DNA of 64,000 nucleotides from Mesostigma viride. Taxonomy: Eukaryota; Streptophyta; Mesostigmatophyceae; Mesostigmatales; Mesostigmataceae. Below the pieces are notes generated by a model. It was not told the DNA's origin. It saw nothing but the letters and a program-made list of their open reading frames with translations, and did not search any database. The translations under genes were made by a program, and so were the position numbers. This document shows, in pieces, positions 9,470-21,830 of this stretch (position 1 is the stretch's first letter; each line of letters begins with the position of its first letter). The stretch is taken from the NCBI GenBank assembly GCA_009746045.1, contig RPFO01001397.1, forward strand, positions 39,748-103,747, in the 5' to 3' direction.

Positions 9470-11082
9470 CGGTGTGTGTACATGTGTGTGCAGTTGCCCC
9501 TTGCGTGCGCGGTGGATGTACGTGTGTGTGCAGCCGCCCCTTGCGTGCGCGGTGTAGGTACGTGTGTGTGCAGCCGCCCCAAGCGTGCGCGGTGTGTGTA
9601 CGTGTGTGTGCAGTTGCCCCTTGCGTGCGCGGTGTGTGTACATGTGTGTGCAGTTGCCCCTTGCGTGCGCGGTGTATGTACGTGTGTGTGCAGCCGGCCC
9701 TTGCGTGCGCGGTGTGTGTACACGTGAGTGCAGCTGCCCCAAGCGTGCGCGGTGTGTGTACATAAGTGTGCAGTTGCCCCTTGCGTGCGCGGTGGATGTA
9801 CGTGTGTGTGCATGCCGGCAATTGCGTGCATGGTGTGTGTACGTGTGTGTGCAGCCGCCCCTTGCGTGCGCGGTGTGTGTACGTGTGTGTGCACTCGCCC
9901 CTTGCGTGCGCGGTGGATGTACATGTGTGTGCAGCCGCCCCTTGCGTGCATGGTGTATGTACATGTGTGTGCAGCCGCCCCTTGCGTGCGCGGTGGATGT
10001 ACATGTGTGTGCAGCCGAACCTTGCGTGCATGGTGTGTGTACCTGTGCGTGAAGTCGCTCCTTGCGTGCATGGTGTGTGTACGTGTGTGTGCAGCCGCCC
10101 CTTGCGTGCATGGTGTATGTACATGTGAGTGCCGTTGCCCCTTGCGTGCGCGGTGTATGTACGTGTGTGTGCAGCCGTCCCTTAATTGCGTGCGCGGTGT
10201 GTGTACGTGTGTGTGCACTCGCCCCTTGCGTGCGCGGTGTATGTACGTGTGTGCAGCCGCCCCTTGCGTGCGCGGTGTATGCCAGTGTGTGTGCATGCCG
10301 GCCCTTGCGTGCAAGGTGTGTGTAAGTGTGTGTGCAGCCCCTTGCGTGCATGGTGTATGTACGTGTGTGTGCAGCTGCCCCTTGCGTGCGCGGTGTGTGT
10401 ACGTGTGTGTGCAGCCGCCCCGTGGTTGCGCGGTGTATGTACATGTGTGTGTAGTTGCCCCTTGCGTGCGCGGTGTATGTACGTGTGTGTGCAGCCGCCC
10501 CTTGCGTGCGCGGTGTAGGTACGTGTGTGTGCAGCCGCCCCAAGCGTGCGCGGTGTGTGTACATGTGTGTGCAGTTGCCCCTTGCGTGCGCGGTGTATGT
10601 ACGTGTGTGTGCAGCCGCCCCGTGGTTGCGCGGTGTATGTACATGTGTGTGCAGTTGCCCCTTGCGTGCGCGGTGTATGTACGTGTGTGTGCAGCCGCCC
10701 CTTGCGTGCGCGGTGTAGGTACGTGTGTGTGCAGCCGCCCCAAGCGTGCGCGGTGTGTGTACATGTGTGTGCAGTTGCCCCTTGCGTGCGCGGTGTGTGT
10801 ACGTGTGTGTGCAGCCGCCCCTTGCGTGCGCGGTGGATGTACGTGTGTGTGCAGTTGCCCCTTGCGTGCGCGGTGGATGTACGTGTGTGTGCAGCCGGCC
10901 CTTGCGTGCGCGGTGTGTGTACATGTGAGTGCAGCTGCCCCAAGCGTGCGCGGTGTGTGTACATGTGTGTGCAGTTGCCCCTTGCGTGCGCGGTGGATGT
11001 ACGTGTGTGTGCAGCCGCCCCTTGCGTGCGCGGTGTAGGTACGTGTGTGTGCAGCCGCCCCAAGCGTGCGCGGTGTGTGTAC
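9470..11082. repeat. 40-bp satellite array, block 1
   Basis: About 40 tandem monomers of 40 bp (CAGCCGCCCC, TTGCGTGCGC, GGTGTGTGTA, CGTGTGTGTG in order), with common variants GTTGCCCC, CAAGCGTG, GCATGG and GGATGTAC. Some monomers have 1-4 bp indels. The consensus has no stop codon in any frame on either strand and 40 is not a multiple of 3, so long Cys/Val-rich and His/Thr/Arg-rich frames arise on both strands. These are not genes. Confidence 0.95.
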
Positions 11083-12544
11083 TTTGTGAGCTCACGCTCG
11101 TTCTATCTATGACCTGCGGAAGTCTCAAAGGGGGAGGGGAGGCCGCAGTAGACAGGTCTGACTAGGTAGCCAGTACTAGGGGGGGGGGTACGGTGTTGTG
11201 GGGGGGGGGGTACCGGGGACGGTACTGTGGACCGGGTCCAATTTGTGTTGTGGACCGGGGGCAGTCCTGTGGACCGGGGACGGCGCGGCGCCACTGGCCT
11301 GTTGGTCAGTGGGCTGGCGTCCGTCACCCCACCTACGACTAGGTAGACGGTGGATACTTAGGGTTGTGGCGGGGCAACAACCACTCCTCTTTGCAGCTGT
11401 GTCGACGGCCCACTGACGGCGTGTGTGCACTGCTATGGCGGTGCCGAATGTAAATCACAGCTACCGGCCTCCGAATTATTATTCGGGGGCCTGTTTTATT
11501 TAAGGTTATGACGGCTGCGCGACGGGGGTCGGCAGCACCCCAAGAACTTGCCGTTCGAAGTGCAGGCGGTAGCTGCCAGTGCCAGATTGTCTTATTTTTG
11601 CTGCGTTGTACTCGCCACCCCGGGCTCGCGGGAGGGGTCTGGATAGACGCGGGAGTGACTCTTGATCGGACAACTAAAGCGGGGCAGTCGTGGTGCTAGG
11701 GTGGCAACAGCTACAGGCGGAGGGGGAATACGCCGCAGGCAAGTTCGTTGCGTATCGTATGTGCTGGGCCTGGCTAATGAATATCGTCAAGAATAGTGCA
11801 TGAGCGCGCTATACGAGCATGGGAAGAAGGGGGAATCGAGCCCCCAGGCCAGCATAGGAGCGGGGTGGCTGCAGCCCCAGCGCCAGGGGGGGCAGCACCC
11901 TAAACAGCCTAACATTTCTTCGTGCCAAGTGAGGCGACAGCGGCCGGCGGCCAGCGCGGAATGGCGGGGTCGTTGCCGCGTAATTTAAGCGGGGACGAGT
12001 TGTTGGGACTGACGGTGCACAGCGGGGAAGGGGAAGGATGTTAGGGCGGGGCGATAGCGGATCCCAGACGCAGCTGCGTCATTGGGGTGCCGGGGGTGCT
12101 ATGCCTGTGAAGAAAGGTGTACAAAGAATTGCCGAGCCTGCAGGGGTGGCTGCCGAGGGCAGTGCCCACATGGGTGAGAACCCCCCGCAGTGGGGGGTCC
12201 CTACGGGGATACTTTTGGCTTCCCCCTTGTATTGCCGCCTGGTTAATGAAGCACTGGTAGCGGCAGGGGACAAGGGGGGCGACGAGAAGTCTGGGCCATA
12301 CGACAGCTTGCGGCCAAGTGGCCAGGTAGTGGGTGCGGGATGTTACAAAGCCCAGGTCCTCTTGACTGGCCCAGGTCCTTATGACTGGTATGATGTTTCG
12401 GCCCTTGTTGTGTGGCCTAGTTAGCTTAGAAACTGCAGATTCTTAGGTTAGCTAATGGCTTGGACGTGTGCCTAACACGTATTTGTAATAAACATGTTTC
12501 TCTGGCAGCCCCTCACTCCAATGGAACTAAAGCAGCAATTGGAT
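11083..12544. mobile_element. X-long, copy 1 (1,462 bp)
   Basis: The unit starts TTTGTGAGCTCACG and ends CAATTGGAT, inserted into the 40-bp satellite without target duplication. The 5' end holds a GTGAGCTCAC palindrome; the 3' end holds a TCCAAT/ATTGGA hairpin. G-runs of 9-10 occur near 11180-11215. AATAAA lies about 55 bp before the end. There is no recognisable protein. The 5' 316 bp (11083-11398) and the 3' 207 bp (12338-12544) recur in the following short unit; the middle ~940 bp is unique to the long form. Confidence 0.8.
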
Positions 12545-13093
12545 TTTGTGAGCTCACGCTCGTTCTATCTATGACCTGCGGAAGTCTCAAAGGGGGAGGG
12601 GAGGCCGCAGTAGACAGGTCTGACTAGGTAGCCAGTACTAGGGGGGGGGGTACGGTGTTGTGGGGGGGGGGTACCGGGGACGGTACTGTGGACCGGGTCC
12701 AATTTGTGTTGTGGACCGGGGGCAGTCCTGTGGACCGGGGACGGCGCGGCGCCACTGGCCTGTTGGTCAGTGGGCTGGCGTCCGTCACCCCACCTACGAC
12801 TAGGTAGACGGTGGATACTTAGGGTTGTGGCGGGGCAACAACCACTCCTCTTTGCAGCTCCCACCCACCCACCCTTGCTGCCAGACGGATGTTACAAAGC
12901 CCAGGTCCTCTTGACTGGCCCAGGTCCTTATGACTGGTATGATGTTTCGGCCCTTGTTGTGTGGCCTAGTTAGCTTAGAAACTGCAGATTCTTAGGTTAG
13001 CTAATGGCTTGGACGTGTGCCTAACACGTATTTGTAATAAACATGTTTCTCTGGCAGCCCCTCACTCCAATGGAACTAAAGCAGCAATTGGAT
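12545..13093. mobile_element. X-short, copy 1 (549 bp)
   Basis: It follows X-long directly with no spacer (GGAT then TTTGTG). It consists of the 5' part of X (12545-12859), a 27-bp C-rich filler beginning CCCACCCACCCACCCTTG (12860-12886) and the 3' part of X (12887-13093). The satellite resumes at 13094 in the phase it had before 11083. Confidence 0.82.
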
Positions 13094-16000
13094 ATGTGTG
13101 TGCAGTTGCCCCTTGCGTGCGCGGTGGATGTACGTGTGTGTGCAGCCGCCCCTTGCGTGCGCGGTGTGTGTACATGTGAGTGCAGCTGCCCCAAGCGTGC
13201 GCGGTGTGTGTACATGTGTGTGCAGTTGCCCCTTGCGTGCGCGGTGTATGTACGTGTGTGTGCAGCCGCCCCGTGGTTGCGCGGTGTATGTACATGTGTG
13301 TGCAGTTGCCCCTTGCGTGCGCGGTGTATGTACGTGTGTGTGCAGCCGCCCCTTGCGTGCGCGGTGTAGGTACGTGTGTGTGCAGCCGCCCCAAGCGTGC
13401 GCGGTGTGTGTACATGTGTGTGCAGTTGCCCCTTGCGTGCGCGGTGTGTGTACGTGTGTGTGCAGCCGCCCCTTGCGTGCGCGGTGGATGTACGTGTGTG
13501 TGCAGTTGCCCCTTGCGTGCGCGGTGGATGTACGTGTGTGTGCAGCCGGCCCTTGCGTGCGCGGTGTGTGTACATGTGAGTGCAGCTGCCCTAAGCGTGC
13601 GCGGTGTGTGTACATGTGTGTGCAGTTGCCCCTTGCGTGCGCGGTGGATGTACGTGTGTGTGCAGCCGCCCCTTGCGTGCGCGGTGTAGGTACGTGTGTG
13701 TGCAGCCGCCCCAAGCGTGCGCGGTGTGTGTACGTGTGTGTGCAGTTGCCCCTTGCGTGCGCGGTGTGTGTACATGTGTGTGCAGTTGCCCCTTGCGTGC
13801 GCGGTGTATGTACATGTGTGTGCAGTTGCCCCTTGCGTGCGCGGTGTATGTACGTGTGTGTGCAGCCGCCCCTTGCGTGCGCGGTGTAGGTACGTGTGTG
13901 TGCAGCCGCCCCAAGCGTGCGCGGTGTGTGTACATGTGTGTGCAGTTGCCCCTTGCGTGCGCGGTGTGTGTACGTGTGTGTGCAGCCGCCCCTTGCGTGC
14001 GCGGTGGATGTACGTGTGTGTGCAGTTGCCCCTTGCGTGCGCGGTGGATGTACGTGTGTGTGCAGCCGCCCCTTGCGTGCGCGGTGTGTGTACATGTGAG
14101 TGCAGCTGCCCCAAGCGTGCGCGGTGTGTGTACATGTGTGTGCAGTTGCCCCTTGCGTGCGCGGTGGATGTACGTGTGTGTGCAGCCGCCCCTTGCGTGC
14201 GCGGTGTAGGTACGTGTGTGTGCAGCCGCCCCAAGCGTGCGCGGTGTGTGTACGTGTGTGTGCAGTTGCCCCTTGCGTGCGCGGTGTGTGTACATGTGTG
14301 TGCAGTTGCCCCTTGCGTGCGCGGTGTATGTACGTGTGTGTGCAGCCGGCCCTTGCGTGCGCGGTGTGTGTACATGTGAGTGCAGCTGCCCCAAGCGTGC
14401 GCGGTGTGTGTACATGTGTGTGCAGTTGCCCCTTGCGTGCGCGGTGGATGTACGTGTGTGTGCATGCCGGCAATTGCGTGCATGGTGTGTGTACGTGTGT
14501 GTGCAGCCGCCCCTTGCGTGCGCGGTGTGTGTACGTGTGTGTGCACTCGCCCCTTGCGTGCGCGGTGGATGTACGTGTGTGTGCAGCCGGCCCTTGCGTG
14601 CGCGGTGTGTGTACATGTGAGTGCAGCTGCCCCAAGCGTGCGCGGTGTGTGTACATGTGTGTGCAGTTGCCCCTTGCGTGCGCGGTGGATGTACGTGTGT
14701 GTGCATGCCGGCAATTGCGTGCATGGTGTGTGTACGTGTGTGTGCAGCCGCCCCTTGCGTGCGCGGTGTGTGTACGTGTGTGTGCACTCGCCCCTTGCGT
14801 GCGCGGTGGATGTACATGTGTGTGCAGCCGCCCCTTGCGTGCATGGTGTATGTACATGTGTTTGCACTCGCCCCTTGCGTGCGCGGTGGATGTACATGTG
14901 TGTGCAGCCGAACCTTGCGTGCATGGTGTGTGTACCTGTGCGTGAAGTCGCTCCTTGCGTGCATGGTGTGTGTACGTGTGTGTGCAGCCGCCCCTTGCGT
15001 GCATGGTGTATGTACATGTGAGTGCCGTTGCCCCTTGCGTGCGCGGTGTATGTACGTGTGTGTGCAGCCGTCCCTTAATTGCGTGCGCGGTGTGTGTACG
15101 TGTGTGTGCAGCCGCCCCTTGCGTGCATGGTGAGTGTACCTGTGCGTGAAGTCGCTCCTTGCGTGCATGGTGTGTGTACGTGTGTGTGCAGCCGCCCCTT
15201 GCGTGCATGGTGTATGTACATGTGAGTGCCGTTGCCCCAAGCGTGCATTGTGTGTGTAAGTGTGTGTGCAGCCGGCCCTTGCGTGCATGGTGTGTGTACA
15301 TGTGAGTGCAGCCGGCCCTTGCGTGCATGGTGTGTGTACGTGTGTGTGCAGTTGCCCCTTGCGTGCGCGGTGTATGTACGTGTGTGTGCAGCCGGCCCTT
15401 GCGTGCGCGGTGTGTGTACATGTGAGTGCAGCCGCCCCAAGCGTGTGTACATGTGTGTGCAGTTGCCCCTTGCGTGCGCAGTGGATGTACGTTTGTGTGC
15501 ATGCCGGCACGTGCGTGCATGGTGTGTGTACGTGTGTGTGCAGCCGCCCCTTGCGTGCGCGGTGTGTGTACGTGTGTGTGCACTCGCCCCTTGCGTGCGC
15601 GGTGTATGTACGTGTGTGCAGCCGCCCCTTGCGTGCGCGGTGTATGCCAGTGTGTGTGCATGCCGGCCCTTGCGTGCAAGGTGTGTGTAAGTGTGTGTGC
15701 AGCCCCTTGCGTGCATGGTGTATGTAGGTGTGTGTGCAGCTGCCCCTTGCGTGCGCGGTGTGTGTACGTGTGTGTGCAGCCGCCCCTTGCGTGCGCGGTG
15801 TATGTACGTGTGTGTGCAGCCGGCCCTTGCGTGCATGGTGTGTGTACGTGTGTGTGCAGCCGGCCCTTGCGTGCGCGGTGGATGTACATGTGTGTGCAGT
15901 CGCCCCTTGCGTGCGCGGTGTAGGTATACGTATGTGTGCAGCCGCCCCTTGCGTGCGCGGTGTATGTACGTGTGTGTGCAGCCGCCCCGTGGTTGCGCGG

Positions 16001-17592
16001 TGTATGTACATGTGTGTGCAGTTGCCCCTTGCGTGCGCGGTGTATGTACGTGTGTGTGCAGCCGCCCCTTGCGTGCGCGGTGTAGGTACGTGTGTGTGCA
16101 GCCGCCCCAAGCGTGCGCGGTGTGTGTACATGTGAGTGCAGCTGCCCCAAGCGTGCGCGGTGTGTGTACATGTGTGTGCAGTTGCCCCTTGCGTGCGCGG
16201 TGGATGTACGTGTGTGTGCATGCCGGCAATTGCGTGCATGGTGTGTGTACGTGTGTGTGCAGCCGCCCCTTGCGTGCGCGGTGTGTGTACGTGTGTGTGC
16301 ACTCGCCCCTTGCGTGCGCGGTGGATGTACATGTGTGTGCAGCCGCCCCTTGCGTGCATGGTGTATGTCCATGTGTGGGCAGTTGCCCCTTGCGTGCGCG
16401 GTGTATGTACATGTTTTTGCACTCGCCCCTTGCGTGCATGGTGTATGTATGTGTGTGTGCAGCCGCCCCTTGCGTGCGCGGTGGATGTACGTGTGTGTGC
16501 AGCCACCCCTTTCGTGCGCGGTGTATGTACATGTGAGTGCCGTCGCCCCAAGCGTGCATTTTGTGTGTCAGTGTGTGTGCAGCAGCCCCTTGCGTGCGCG
16601 GTGGATGTACGTGTGTGTGCAGCCGCCCCGTGGTTGCGCGGTGGATGTACATGTGAGTGGAGTTGCCCCTTGCGTGCGCGGTGTATGTACGTGTGTGTGC
16701 AGCCGCCCCTTGCGTGCGCGGTGTAGGTACGTGTGTGTGCAGCCGCCCCAAGCGTGCGCGGTGTATGTACGTGTGTGTGCAGCCGGCCCTTGCGTGCATG
16801 GTGTGTGTACGTGTGTGTGCAGCCGGCCCTTGCGTGCGCGGTGTAGGTACGTATGTGTGCAGTCGCCCCTTGGGTGCGCGGTGTAGGTACGTATGTGTGC
16901 AGCCGCCCCTTGCGTGCGCGGTGGATGTACATGTGTGTGCAGCCGAACCTTGCGTGCATGGTGTGTGTACCTGTGCGTGAAGTCGCTCCTTGCGTGCATG
17001 GTGTGTGTACGTGTGTGTGCAGCCGCCCCTTGCGTGCATGGTGTGTGTACGTGTGTGTGCAGTTGCCCCTTGCGTGCGCGGTGTATGTACGTGTGTGTGC
17101 AGCCGGCCCTTGCGTGCGCGGTGTGTGTACATGTGAGTGCAGCCGCCCCAAGCGTGTGTACATGTGTGTGCAGTTGCCCCTTGCGTGCGCGGTGGATGTA
17201 CGTGTGTGTGCATGCCGGCAATTGCGTGCATGGTGTGTGTACGTGTGTGTGCAGCCGCCCCTTGCGTGCGCGGTGTGTGTACGTGTGTGTGAATCCTTGT
17301 CCTTGCGTGCATGGTGTATGTACATGTGGGTGCAGCCGCCCCTTGCGTGCGCGGTGTATGCCAGTGTGTGTGCATGCCGGCCCTTGCGTGCATGGTGTGT
17401 GTAAGTGTGTGTGCAGCCGCCCCGAGCGTGTGTACATGTGTGTGCAGTTGCCCCTTGCGTGCGCAGTGGATGTACGTGTGTGTGCATGCCGGCAATTGCG
17501 TGCATGGTGTGTGTACGTGTGTGTGCAGCCGCCCCTTTCGTGCGCGGTGTGTGTACGTGTGTGTGCACTCGCCCCTTGCGTGCGCGGTGTAT
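13094..17592. repeat. 40-bp satellite array, block 2
   Basis: About 112 monomers of the same 40-bp satellite. Higher-order blocks of several variant monomers recur, which points to unequal exchange. Long open frames on both strands are a by-product of a stop-free consensus. Confidence 0.95.
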
Positions 17593-19055
17593 TTTGTGAG
17601 CTCACGCTCGTTCTATCTATGACCTGCGGAAGTCTCAAAGGGGGAGGGGAGGCCGCAGTAGACAGGTCTGACTAGGTAGCCAGTACTAGGGGGGGGGGGT
17701 ACGGTGTTGTGGGGGGGGGGTACCGGGGACGGTACTGTGGACCGGGTCCAATTTGTGTTGTGGACCGGGGGCAGTCCTGTGGACCGGGGACGGCGCGGCG
17801 CCACTGGCCTGTTGGTCAGTGGGCTGGCGTCCGTCACCCCACCTACGACTAGGTAGACGGTGGATACTTAGGGTTGTGGCGGGGCAACAACCACTCCTCT
17901 TTGCAGCTGTGTCGACGGCCCACTGACGGCGTGTGTGCACTGCTATGGCGGTGCCGAATGTAAATCACAGCTACCGGCCTCCGAATTATTATTCGGGGGC
18001 CTGTGTTATTTAAGGTTATGACGGCTGCGCGACGGGGGTCGGCAGCACCCCAATAACTTGCCGTTCGAAGTGCAGGCGGTAGCTGCCAGTGCCAGATTGT
18101 TTTATTTTTGCTGCGTTGTACTCGCCACCCCGGGCTCGCGGGAGGGGTCTGGATAGACGCGGGAGTGACTCTTGATCGGACAACTAAAGCGGGGCAGTCG
18201 TGGTGCTAGGGTGGCAACAGCTACAGGCGGAGGGGGAATACGCCGCAGGCAAGTTCGTTGTGTATCGTATGTGCTGGGCCTGGCTAATGAATATCGTCAA
18301 GAATAGTGCATGAGCGCGCTATACGAGCATGGGAAGAAGGGGGAATCGAGCCCCCAGGCCAGCATAGGAGCGGGGTGGCTGCAGCCCCAGCGCCAGGGGG
18401 GCAGCACCCTAAACAGCCTAACATTTCCTCGTGCCAAGTGAGGCGACAGCGGCCGGCGGCCAGCGCGGAATGGCGGGGTCGTTGCCGCGTAATTTAAGCG
18501 GGGACGAGTTGTTGGGACTGACGGTGCACAGCGGGGAAAGGGGAAGGATGTTAGGGCGGGGCGATAGCGGATCCCAGACGCAGCTGCGTCATTGGGGTGC
18601 CGGGGGTGCTATGCCTGTGAAGAAAGGTGTACAAAGAATTGCCGAGCCTGCAGGGGTGGCTGCCGAGGGCAGTGCCCACATGGGTGAGAACCCCCCGCAG
18701 TGGGGGGGTCCCTACGGGGATACTTTTGGCTTCCCCCTTGTATTGCCGCCTGGTTAATGAAGCACTGGTAGCGGCAGGGGACAAGGGGGGCGACGAGAAG
18801 TCTGGGCCATACGACAGCTTGCGGCCAAGTGGCCAGGTAGTGGGTGCGGGATGTTACAAAGCCCAGGTCCTCTTGACTGGCCCAGGTCCTTATGACTGGT
18901 ATGATGTTTCGGCCCTTGTTGTGTGGCCTAGTTAGCTTAGAAACTGCAGATTCTTAGGTTAGCTAATGGCTTGGACGTGTGCCTAACACGTATTTGTAAT
19001 AAACATGTTTCTCTGGCAGCCCCTCACTCCAATGGAACTAAAGCAGCAATTGGAT
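17593..19055. mobile_element. X-long, copy 2 (1,463 bp)
   Basis: Nearly identical to 11083-12544, with a few substitutions and small indels, same termini. It sits at a different phase of the satellite monomer (after GGTGTAT rather than after GTGTGTAC), so it is a separate insertion rather than a duplicated block. Confidence 0.8.
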
Positions 19056-19604
19056 TTTGTGAGCTCACGCTCGTTCTATCTATGACCTGCGGAAGTCTCA
19101 AAGGGGGAGGGGAGGCCGCAGTAGACAGGTCTGACTAGGTAGCCAGTACTAGGGGGGGGGGTACGGTGTTGTGGGGGGGGGGTACCGGGGACGGTACTGT
19201 GGACCGGGTCCAATTTGTGTTGTGGACCGGGGGCAGTCCTGTGGACCGGGGACGGCGCGGCGCCACTGGCCTGTTGGTCAGTGGGCTGGCGTCCGTCACC
19301 CCACCTACGACTAGGTAGACGGTGGATACTTAGGGTTGTGGCGGGGCAACAACCACTCCTCTTTGCAGCTCCCACCCACCCACCCTTGCTGCCAGACGGA
19401 TGTTACAAAGCCCAGGTCCTCTTGACTGGCCCAGGTCCTTATGACTGGTATGATGTTTCGGCCCTTGTTGTGTGGCCTAGTTAGCTTAGAAACTGCAGAT
19501 TCTTAGGTTAGCTAATGGCTTGGACGTGTGCCTAACACGTATTTGTAATAAACATGTTTCTCTGGCAGCCCCTCACTCCAATGGAACTAAAGCAGCAATT
19601 GGAT
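19056..19604. mobile_element. X-short, copy 2 (549 bp)
   Basis: Same length and structure as 12545-13093, including the CCCACCCACCCACCCTTG filler, joined exactly to X-long copy 2. The satellite resumes at 19605 in the interrupted phase (GTAT before, GTAC after). No target duplication. Confidence 0.82.
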
Positions 19605-21830
19605 GTACGTGTGTGCAGCCGCCCCTTGCGTGCGCGGTGTATGCCAGTGTGTGTGCATGCCGGCCCTTGCGTGCATGGTGTGTGTAAGTGTGTGTGCAGC
19701 CCCTTGCGTGCATGGTGTATGTACGTGTGTTTGCAGCCGCCCCTTGCGTGCGCGGTGTGTGTACGTATGTGTGCAGCCGCCCCAGTTACGTTAAATAGTG
19801 CCGGAACCTTTTGCCGCCTGAGGCAAATCGGTCCGTCACACTATTTTGCCCGGAATAACCACTTCCGAGCACCCAAGTTAATTCGGCCGAATTAACTTGG
19901 GTGCTCGGAAGTGGTTATTCCGGGCAAAATAGTGTGACGGACCGATTTGCCTCAGGCGGCAAAAGGTTCCGGCACTATTTAACGTAACTGCCCCTTGCGT
20001 GCGCGGTGTATGTACGTGTGTGTGCAGCCGCCCCTTGCGTGCGCGGTGTATGTACGTGTGTGTGCAGCCGCCCCAAGCGTGCGCGGTGTGTGTACATGTG
20101 AGTGCAGCTGGCCCCCAAGCGTGCGCGGTGTGTGTACATGTGTGTGCAGTTGCCCCTTGCGTGCGCGGTGGATGTACGTGTGTGTGCATGCCGGCAATTG
20201 CGTGCATGGTGTGTGTACGTGTGTGTGCAGCCGCCCCTTGCGTGCGCGGTGTGTGTACATGTGTGTGCAGCCGCCCCTTGCGTGCGCGGTGTAGGTACGT
20301 GTGTGTGCAGCCGCCCCAAGCGTGCGCGGTGTGTGTACATGTGTGTGCAGTTGCCCCTTGCGTGCGCGGTGGATGTACGTGTGTGTGCATGCCGGCAATT
20401 GCGTGCATGGTGTGTGTACGTGTGTGTGCAGCAGCCCCTTGCGTGCGCGGTGTGTGTACGTGTGTGTGCACTCGCCCCTTGCGTGCGCGGTGGATGTACA
20501 TGTGTGTGCAGCCGCCCCTTGCGTGCATGGTGTATGTCCATGTGTGGGCAGTTGCCCCTTGCGTGCGCGGTGTATGTACATGTGTGTGCACTCGCCCCTT
20601 GCGTGCATGGTGCATGTATGTATGTGTGTGTGCAGCAGCCCCTTGCGTGCGCGGTGTATGTACGTGTGTGTGCAGCCGCCCCGTGGTTGCGCGGTGGATG
20701 TACATGTGAGTGGAGCCGGTCCTTGCGTGCGCGGTGTATGTACGTGTGTGTGCAGCCGCCCCTTGCGTGCGTGGTGTGTGTACATGTAAGTGCAGCCGCC
20801 CCTTGCGTGCGCGGTGTATGTACGTGTGTGTGCAGCCGTCCCTTGCGTGCGCGGTGTGTGTACGTGTGTGTGCAGCCGCCCCTCGCGTGCATGGTGAGTG
20901 TAAGTGTGTGTGCAGCAGCCCCTTGCGTGCGCAGTGTATGTACGTGTGTGTGCAGCCGCCCCTTGCGTGCGCGGTGTGTGTACTGTGTGTGCATGCCGGC
21001 CCTTGCGTGCATGGTGTGTGTACGTGTGTGTGCAGCCGCCCCGTGGTTGCGCGGTGTATGTACATGTGTGTGCAGTTGCCCCTTGCGTGCGCGGTGTATG
21101 TACGTGTGTGTGCAGCCGCCCCTTGCGTGCGCGGTGGATGTACATGTGTGTGCAGTTGCCCCTTGCGTGCGCGGTGTATGTACGTGTGTGTGCAGCCGGC
21201 CCTTGCGTGCGCGGTGTGTGTACGTGTGTGTGCAGCCGGCCCTTGCGTGCGCGGTGGATGTACATGTGTGGGCAGTTGCCCCTTGCGTGCGCGGTGTATG
21301 TACATGTGTTTGCACTCGCCCCTTGCGTGCGCGGTGGATGTACATGTGTGTGCAGCCGAACCTTGCGTGCATGGTGTGTGTACCTGTGCGTGAAGTCGCT
21401 CCTTGCGTGCATGGTGTGTGTACGTGTGTGTGCAGCCGCCCCTTGCGTGCGCGGTGTGTGTACGTGTGTGTGCAGCCGCCCCTTGCGTGCGCGGTGTATG
21501 TACGTGTGTGTGCAGCCGGCCCTTGCGTGCATGGTGTGTGTACGTGTGTGTGCAGCCGGCCCTTGCGTGCGCGGTGGATGTACATGTGTGTGCAGTCGCC
21601 CCTTGCGTGCGCGGTGTAGGTACGTGTGTGTGCACTCGCCCCTTGCGTGCGCGGTGTATGTACGTGTGTGCAGCCGCCCCGTGGTTGCGCGGTGTATGTA
21701 CATGTGTGTGCAGTTGCCCCTTGCGTGCGCGGTGTATGTACGTGTGTGTGCAGCCGGCCCTTGCGTGCGCGGTGGATGTACATGTGAGTGCAGCCGGCCC
21801 TTGCGTGCATGGTGTGTGTACGTGTGTGTG
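19605..21830. repeat. 40-bp satellite array, block 3
   Basis: About 50 further satellite monomers, interrupted at 19784-19989 by one palindromic element and ended at 21830 by an LTR retrotransposon. The array continues at 26823. Confidence 0.93.
19784..19989. mobile_element. Solo 206-bp palindromic element P3
   Basis: A single perfect palindrome with termini AGTTACGTTAAATAGTGCC and no S spacer, inserted in the satellite. The 5-bp direct repeat GCCCC lies at 19779-19783 and 19990-19994. It shows that the palindrome alone can be inserted. Confidence 0.92.

Noticed and set aside
11825-11860. Possible tRNA in X-long (GGGGG-CTCGATT-CCCCC T-arm-like hairpin)
   Set aside because: The T-arm-like stem is good, but no D-arm or anticodon arm fits at the right distance.
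13076-16372. Very long open frames (up to about 1,300 codons) on both strands of the 40-bp satellite
   Set aside because: They follow from a stop-free tandem consensus; several overlapping frames on both strands are equally open and the product is a pure repeat.
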